9,962 nt of DNA from Gemmatimonadota bacterium (GTDB lineage: Bacteria > Gemmatimonadota > Gemmatimonadetes > Gemmatimonadales > GWC2-71-9). The stretch spans positions 1 to 9,962 of the forward strand of contig QHUE01000297.1 in NCBI GenBank assembly GCA_003221825.1, given 5' to 3'. Shown here piece after piece: positions 7,542 through 9,962 of the stretch. Both the position numbers and the translations under genes were made by a program. The notes beneath the pieces are model-generated. The model did no database searches, was not told where the DNA came from, and saw nothing but the letters and a program-made list of their open reading frames with translations. The number at the start of each line of letters is the position of its first letter. Position 1 is the first letter of the stretch.

Positions 7542-7546
7542 AGGAG
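7542..7546 (+). promoter_or_regulatory. Ribosome-binding site fixing the GTG start of the fourth small gene
   Basis: AGGAG lies five nucleotides before the GTG at 7552. It is the clearest Shine-Dalgarno in the array. It supports a GTG start and independent translation of the fourth small gene, which follows the only real gap (46 bp) in the array. Confidence 0.6.
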
Positions 7547-7551
7547 ACCAA

Positions 7552-7737
7552 GTGCTTCTGCAAACGCCACCACCGACTCCGGTCATTCCGTTCGATCCGA
7601 ATCAGCTGATTCCGCTGATCGGGATGATCGGTGGGTTCGTCGTAGCCGGGGTCGTACTGTATGCCTTCTTTAAGTCGGACCTAGCCGCGGCAATTGCCGA
7701 GCGCATTCGGAGCCTAGGACGCCATGGGGATCATTGA
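7552..7737 (+). CDS. Short membrane protein related to the PspB-like array, lacking the coiled coil
   Basis: This 61-residue protein has a Pro-rich N-terminus (about 1-18), one TM helix (about 20-43) and a basic end, AAAIAERIRSLGRHGDH. The stretch LAAAIAERIRS echoes LVRALAERIRS of copy 1, placed at the same distance after the membrane helix, but the coiled coil and the DFTERLL motif are absent. It is either a shortened paralogue or an unrelated membrane peptide converging on a basic juxtamembrane motif; I favour the former. The GTG start is supported by AGGAG five bases upstream. Its last 14 bases overlap pspA, so its stop helps couple translation to pspA. Such a protein could cap or compete within a PspB-type assembly. 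Confidence 0.7.
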   Translation: MLLQTPPPTPVIPFDPNQLIPLIGMIGGFVVAGVVLYAFFKSDLAAAIAERIRSLGRHGDH

Positions 7738-8488
7738 TCGTCTGTCCACGCTGATCCGGTCGAACATCAACGATCTGATCTCGCGCGCCGAGAACCCGCA
7801 AAAGGTCCTCGAGCAGCTCATCATCGACATGCGCAACCAGCTGGCGAAGGCCAAGCAGCAGGTCGCCGCCGCCATCGCCGATGAGAAGCGGCTTTCCGCC
7901 CAGGCCGAGCAGGAAAAGAAACTGTCCGAGGACTGGGAGAAGCGGGCCGTCCTCGCCGTCCAGGAAGGCCGCGACGATCTCGCCAAGCAGGCGCTGCTCC
8001 GCTACAACGAGCACGTGCAGGGCGCGGTGCAGCTGCAGGAGACGTGGGTCAAGCACCGCGAGGAGACCGAACGGCTCAAGGCGTCGCTGCGCCAGCTCAA
8101 CGACAAGATCGAAGAAGCCAAGCGCAAGAAGAACATCCTGATCGCGCGCCAGAAACGGGCCGAGGCCCACAAGCGCATTCAGGAGACGATGGGCGCGATC
8201 TCCGACAAGAGCGCGTTCGAGACGTTCGAGCGGATGGCCGAGCAGATCGAGCATGAGGAGCGGAAGCTGATCGCCGCGGCCGAGGTGAACGAGGATCTCT
8301 CGGGCGATTCCCTGATCAAGCAGTTCCAGGGAATCGAGGTGAAGGCCAGCGCGGACGAGCAGCTGCTCGCGCTCAAGCGCAAGATGGGCTTGCTGCCCGG
8401 AGGGACTCAGGAGCAGGCCAAAGCGCTCGGCAAAGGCGCGAAGGATGCCGAATTGCTCGAGGATGACGACCCGGAGCAGAAGAGCTGA
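7724..8488 (+). CDS. pspA: PspA/IM30 (Vipp1) family protein
   Basis: This 254-residue protein belongs to the PspA/IM30 family, bacterial ESCRT-III-like proteins that polymerise on the inner face of the cytoplasmic membrane and stabilise it under stress. The amphipathic N-terminal helix (MGIIDRLSTLIRSNINDLIS, 1-20) is followed by the characteristic ENPQKVLEQLIIDM and long charged coiled-coil helices to about residue 190. A further helical segment (about 195-230) and an acidic, probably disordered tail (ELLEDDDPEQKS) complete it. It is somewhat longer than E. coli PspA (about 222 residues, from memory), mostly through that tail. The ATG at 7724 has TAGGA just upstream and overlaps the preceding small gene by 14 bp. 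The close linkage to PspB-like genes supports a Psp-type envelope-stress module. No pspF-type activator or PspC is visible. Confidence 0.95.
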   Translation: MGIIDRLSTLIRSNINDLISRAENPQKVLEQLIIDMRNQLAKAKQQVAAAIADEKRLSAQAEQEKKLSEDWEKRAVLAVQEGRDDLAKQALLRYNEHVQGAVQLQETWVKHREETERLKASLRQLNDKIEEAKRKKNILIARQKRAEAHKRIQETMGAISDKSAFETFERMAEQIEHEERKLIAAAEVNEDLSGDSLIKQFQGIEVKASADEQLLALKRKMGLLPGGTQEQAKALGKGAKDAELLEDDDPEQKS

Positions 8489-8523
8489 ACGGTCCCGCGG
8501 CTCCTTCCCCGCCCCCGCCCCGG

Positions 8524-9129
8524 TTGTCGAGCGCCACGTTCGTGGCGCTCTTTGTTGCGGCCCTCGCCGTCCTGTTCATTCTCAAGGTCATCGACGTCCT
8601 GCTGCTCCTCTTTCTCGCCATCCTCCTGGCGGTCTATCTCTCCGCGATCACCGATTGGCTCGAGTATCGCTTCGGCATGCGACGCTGGATCGGGCTCACG
8701 CTGACCGTCGTTGCCACCGTCGCGGGTGTCGCCAGTGTGGCGGCGCTGCTCGCCCCGCCGGTGATCGAGCAGACGCATGCCCTCGTCAGTGGATTGCCGC
8801 AGACGCTCACGAACATTCAGAACGGCCTTGTATCTGGCGCGCCAGCCCGCGTTGTACAGCAATGGGCTGATCTCGCTATTCGCCCCGCGCCACCGGCGCA
8901 TCGCGGCGCGCATCTCGGCCGACGCTGGAGCCACGCTGCGGGCCTGGGTTGTCGGCCAACTGATCTCCATGGCCGTGCTGGCATTGCTGACGGCCGTCGG
9001 CCTGTGGATTCTCGGTGTGCCGTATTGGTTGGCGTTCGGCATTTTCACGGGCATCGTCGCCATCATCCCGTTTTTCGGCACGCTCGTCTCCACGTTACTG
9101 CCCGCTGTGTTCGTCGTCGCATCGGGTGA
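8524..9129 (+). CDS. AI-2E family membrane protein, N-terminal fragment (broken; homology ends near 8830)
   Basis: About 102 residues of an AI-2E (PerM/TqsA-like) membrane protein are present: TM segments around residues 4-40 (rich in LLLLFLAILLAVYLSAI) and 57-82, then the extramembrane start LPQTLTNIQNGL. Beyond about 8830 the frame is not homologous, though open to 9129, and homology resumes in another frame. The first conventional start is a TTG at 8524. However, the in-frame stretch back to a CTG at 8485 encodes a plausible Pro-rich N-terminus; that CTG overlaps the pspA stop (CTGA) with GGAG 8 nt upstream, so translation may start there. Members of this family are proposed transporters of diverse small solutes, or sodium-proton antiporters. 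The substrate is unknown here. Confidence 0.85.
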   Translation: MSSATFVALFVAALAVLFILKVIDVLLLLFLAILLAVYLSAITDWLEYRFGMRRWIGLTLTVVATVAGVASVAALLAPPVIEQTHALVSGLPQTLTNIQNGLVSGAPARVVQQWADLAIRPAPPAHRGAHLGRRWSHAAGLGCRPTDLHGRAGIADGRRPVDSRCAVLVGVRHFHGHRRHHPVFRHARLHVTARCVRRRIG

Positions 9130-9454
9130 CTGGGTGAAGGTTCTGCTCGTCATTCTGCTCGGCGTGCTCGTGCACGTGTTCGGCTCGAATATCGTGGTCC
9201 CTCGGATCATGCAACGCAAAGTCGATATCCCGCCCGTCCTCACAATCGCGATTGTGCTGGTGATGGGTGCGCTACTCGGCGCGATCGGGCTGATCGTGGC
9301 GGTGCCGGTGCTGTGTGTGACGATGGTGCTGATTCGGCACATACTCTATCGAGAGATTTACGGCGAGGCCGGGAACGCCGAGGCCGCCGTGCTGCGTCCC
9401 ACCGAGCCGTGGACCGGAGTCGAGCGCCGGCAAGCCGCCGGCTCCGCCAAATGA
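8825..9454 (+). CDS. AI-2E family membrane protein, C-terminal fragment (broken)
   Basis: About 209 residues of the same AI-2E protein continue in another frame. They begin at ALYLARQPALYSNGLISLF and run through the conserved RAWVVGQL segment, the PYWLAFGIFTGIVAIIPFFG helix-loop, SNIVVPRIMQRKV and the last helices (about 9240-9350). A hydrophilic tail follows. A nominal ATG at 8777 opens this frame, but its first 16 codons are not homologous. By comparison with usual members of about 350-380 residues, roughly 60-75 residues between the two fragments are missing, part of the central extramembrane domain. The stop overlaps the next start as ATGA. Neither half is likely to work alone. Break and frame are read directly; the size of the loss is an estimate from memory of the family. 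Confidence 0.85.
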   Translation, partial: ALYLARQPALYSNGLISLFAPRHRRIAARISADAGATLRAWVVGQLISMAVLALLTAVGLWILGVPYWLAFGIFTGIVAIIPFFGTLVSTLLPAVFVVASGDWVKVLLVILLGVLVHVFGSNIVVPRIMQRKVDIPPVLTIAIVLVMGALLGAIGLIVAVPVLCVTMVLIRHILYREIYGEAGNAEAAVLRPTEPWTGVERRQAAGSAK

Positions 9455-9962
9455 CGCCCCCGCAGCACCGGTTTCTCATCATCGCCGATGGCGACTTCGG
9501 GCCGCTGACGTCCAAGACCGCCAACTCCTGCATTCGCTATTTCCCCGAACGGATCGTCGCCGTATTCGACCGCAAACAGGCTGGGAAGACGGCGCAGGAA
9601 GTGCTGGGATTCGGCGGCACCATTCCCGTCGTGGGGGATTTCGAGCGCGGCCTGGCGCAGGGCAAAGGGGCGACCGCCGTGATGATCGGCATCGCGCCGG
9701 CGGGCGGCCGGCTGCCCGACGAATGGAAGCGGTGGCTCCGGACCGCGATCGAGAAGAAGCTCGAGATCTGGAGCGGCCTCCACACCTTCATCGGCGACGA
9801 TGCGGAACTGGGCCCGCTCGCGCAAGCGCGCGGCGTGCGCATTCTCGACGCGCGCCGGCCGCCGGCGAATCTGCCGATCGCCGATGGCCGCGCCGCCGAG
9901 GTCGATGCGCTCGTCGTGCTCGCCGTGGGATCCGATTGCAACGTCGGCAAGATGACGGCGCA
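9451..9962 (+). CDS. DUF1611 / DgcN-type P-loop protein, N-terminal part (cut by window edge)
   Basis: The first 170 residues are visible. An N-terminal Rossmann-like region (about 6-150) shows strands FLIIADG, RIVAVFD, AVMIGIAP and VRILDAR. It is followed by VVLAVGSDCNVGKMT (155-169), a P-loop-like GxDxxVGKMT motif typical of DUF1611 proteins, a family sometimes mislabelled as epimerase or nuclear protein. Some members (DgcN) have been linked to D-glutamate N-acetylation, and family genes often sit next to a dipeptide epimerase; the following gene lies outside the window. The ATG at 9451 overlaps the AI-2E stop as ATGA. Membership is judged from the motif and layout; the reaction in this organism is not established. 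A functional link to the PspA genes is not evident. Confidence 0.8.
   Translation, partial: MTPPQHRFLIIADGDFGPLTSKTANSCIRYFPERIVAVFDRKQAGKTAQEVLGFGGTIPVVGDFERGLAQGKGATAVMIGIAPAGGRLPDEWKRWLRTAIEKKLEIWSGLHTFIGDDAELGPLAQARGVRILDARRPPANLPIADGRAAEVDALVVLAVGSDCNVGKMTA

Overview
The window is GC-rich, densely packed bacterial DNA with short or overlapping gene junctions and many GTG/TTG starts. Gene content and protein style (a transglutaminase/ABC-exporter operon, uvrA, small membrane coiled-coil proteins beside pspA, an AI-2E protein, a DUF1611 protein) suggest a soil-type Gemmatimonadota or a relative. This is inferred from memory of similar proteins, not from a search. Both window ends cut through genes.

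Left half, minus strand (read 3894 to 1): a tightly coupled operon of a six-repeat TPR protein, a macro-domain protein that breaks off after about 108 residues, a membrane-anchored transglutaminase-like protein, an ABC-transporter ATPase and its permease (cut by the window edge). Every junction is a 4-bp GTGA or ATGA overlap, except that the macro gene now runs into the transglutaminase gene in the wrong frame.

A divergent intergenic region of about 90 bp (3895-3987) separates this operon from the plus-strand genes. The first of these is uvrA, split into two frames: about 53 residues are missing in the middle, including the ABC signature of the first nucleotide-binding domain. After an 86-bp gap holding an inverted repeat, a 15-codon leader-like ORF and a hairpin, there is a run of four small membrane proteins. 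Three share one TM helix, a basic juxtamembrane motif and a C-terminal coiled coil ending in ER(V/M)DF(T/A)ERLL, a PspB-like plan; the fourth keeps the membrane part only. They are followed by pspA/IM30, an AI-2E family membrane protein (also broken, with a central block missing) and the start of a DUF1611/DgcN-type P-loop protein.

Two things stand out. The first is a PspA module with an amplified set of PspB-like partners and no recognisable pspC or pspF in view. The second is that three of the roughly twelve genes (macro, uvrA, AI-2E) each lack a central or terminal block, estimated at 150-210 bp, with a frame change at the join. This could be genuine decay, but an assembly or sequencing artefact is a serious alternative and should be excluded before any biology is built on these breaks.
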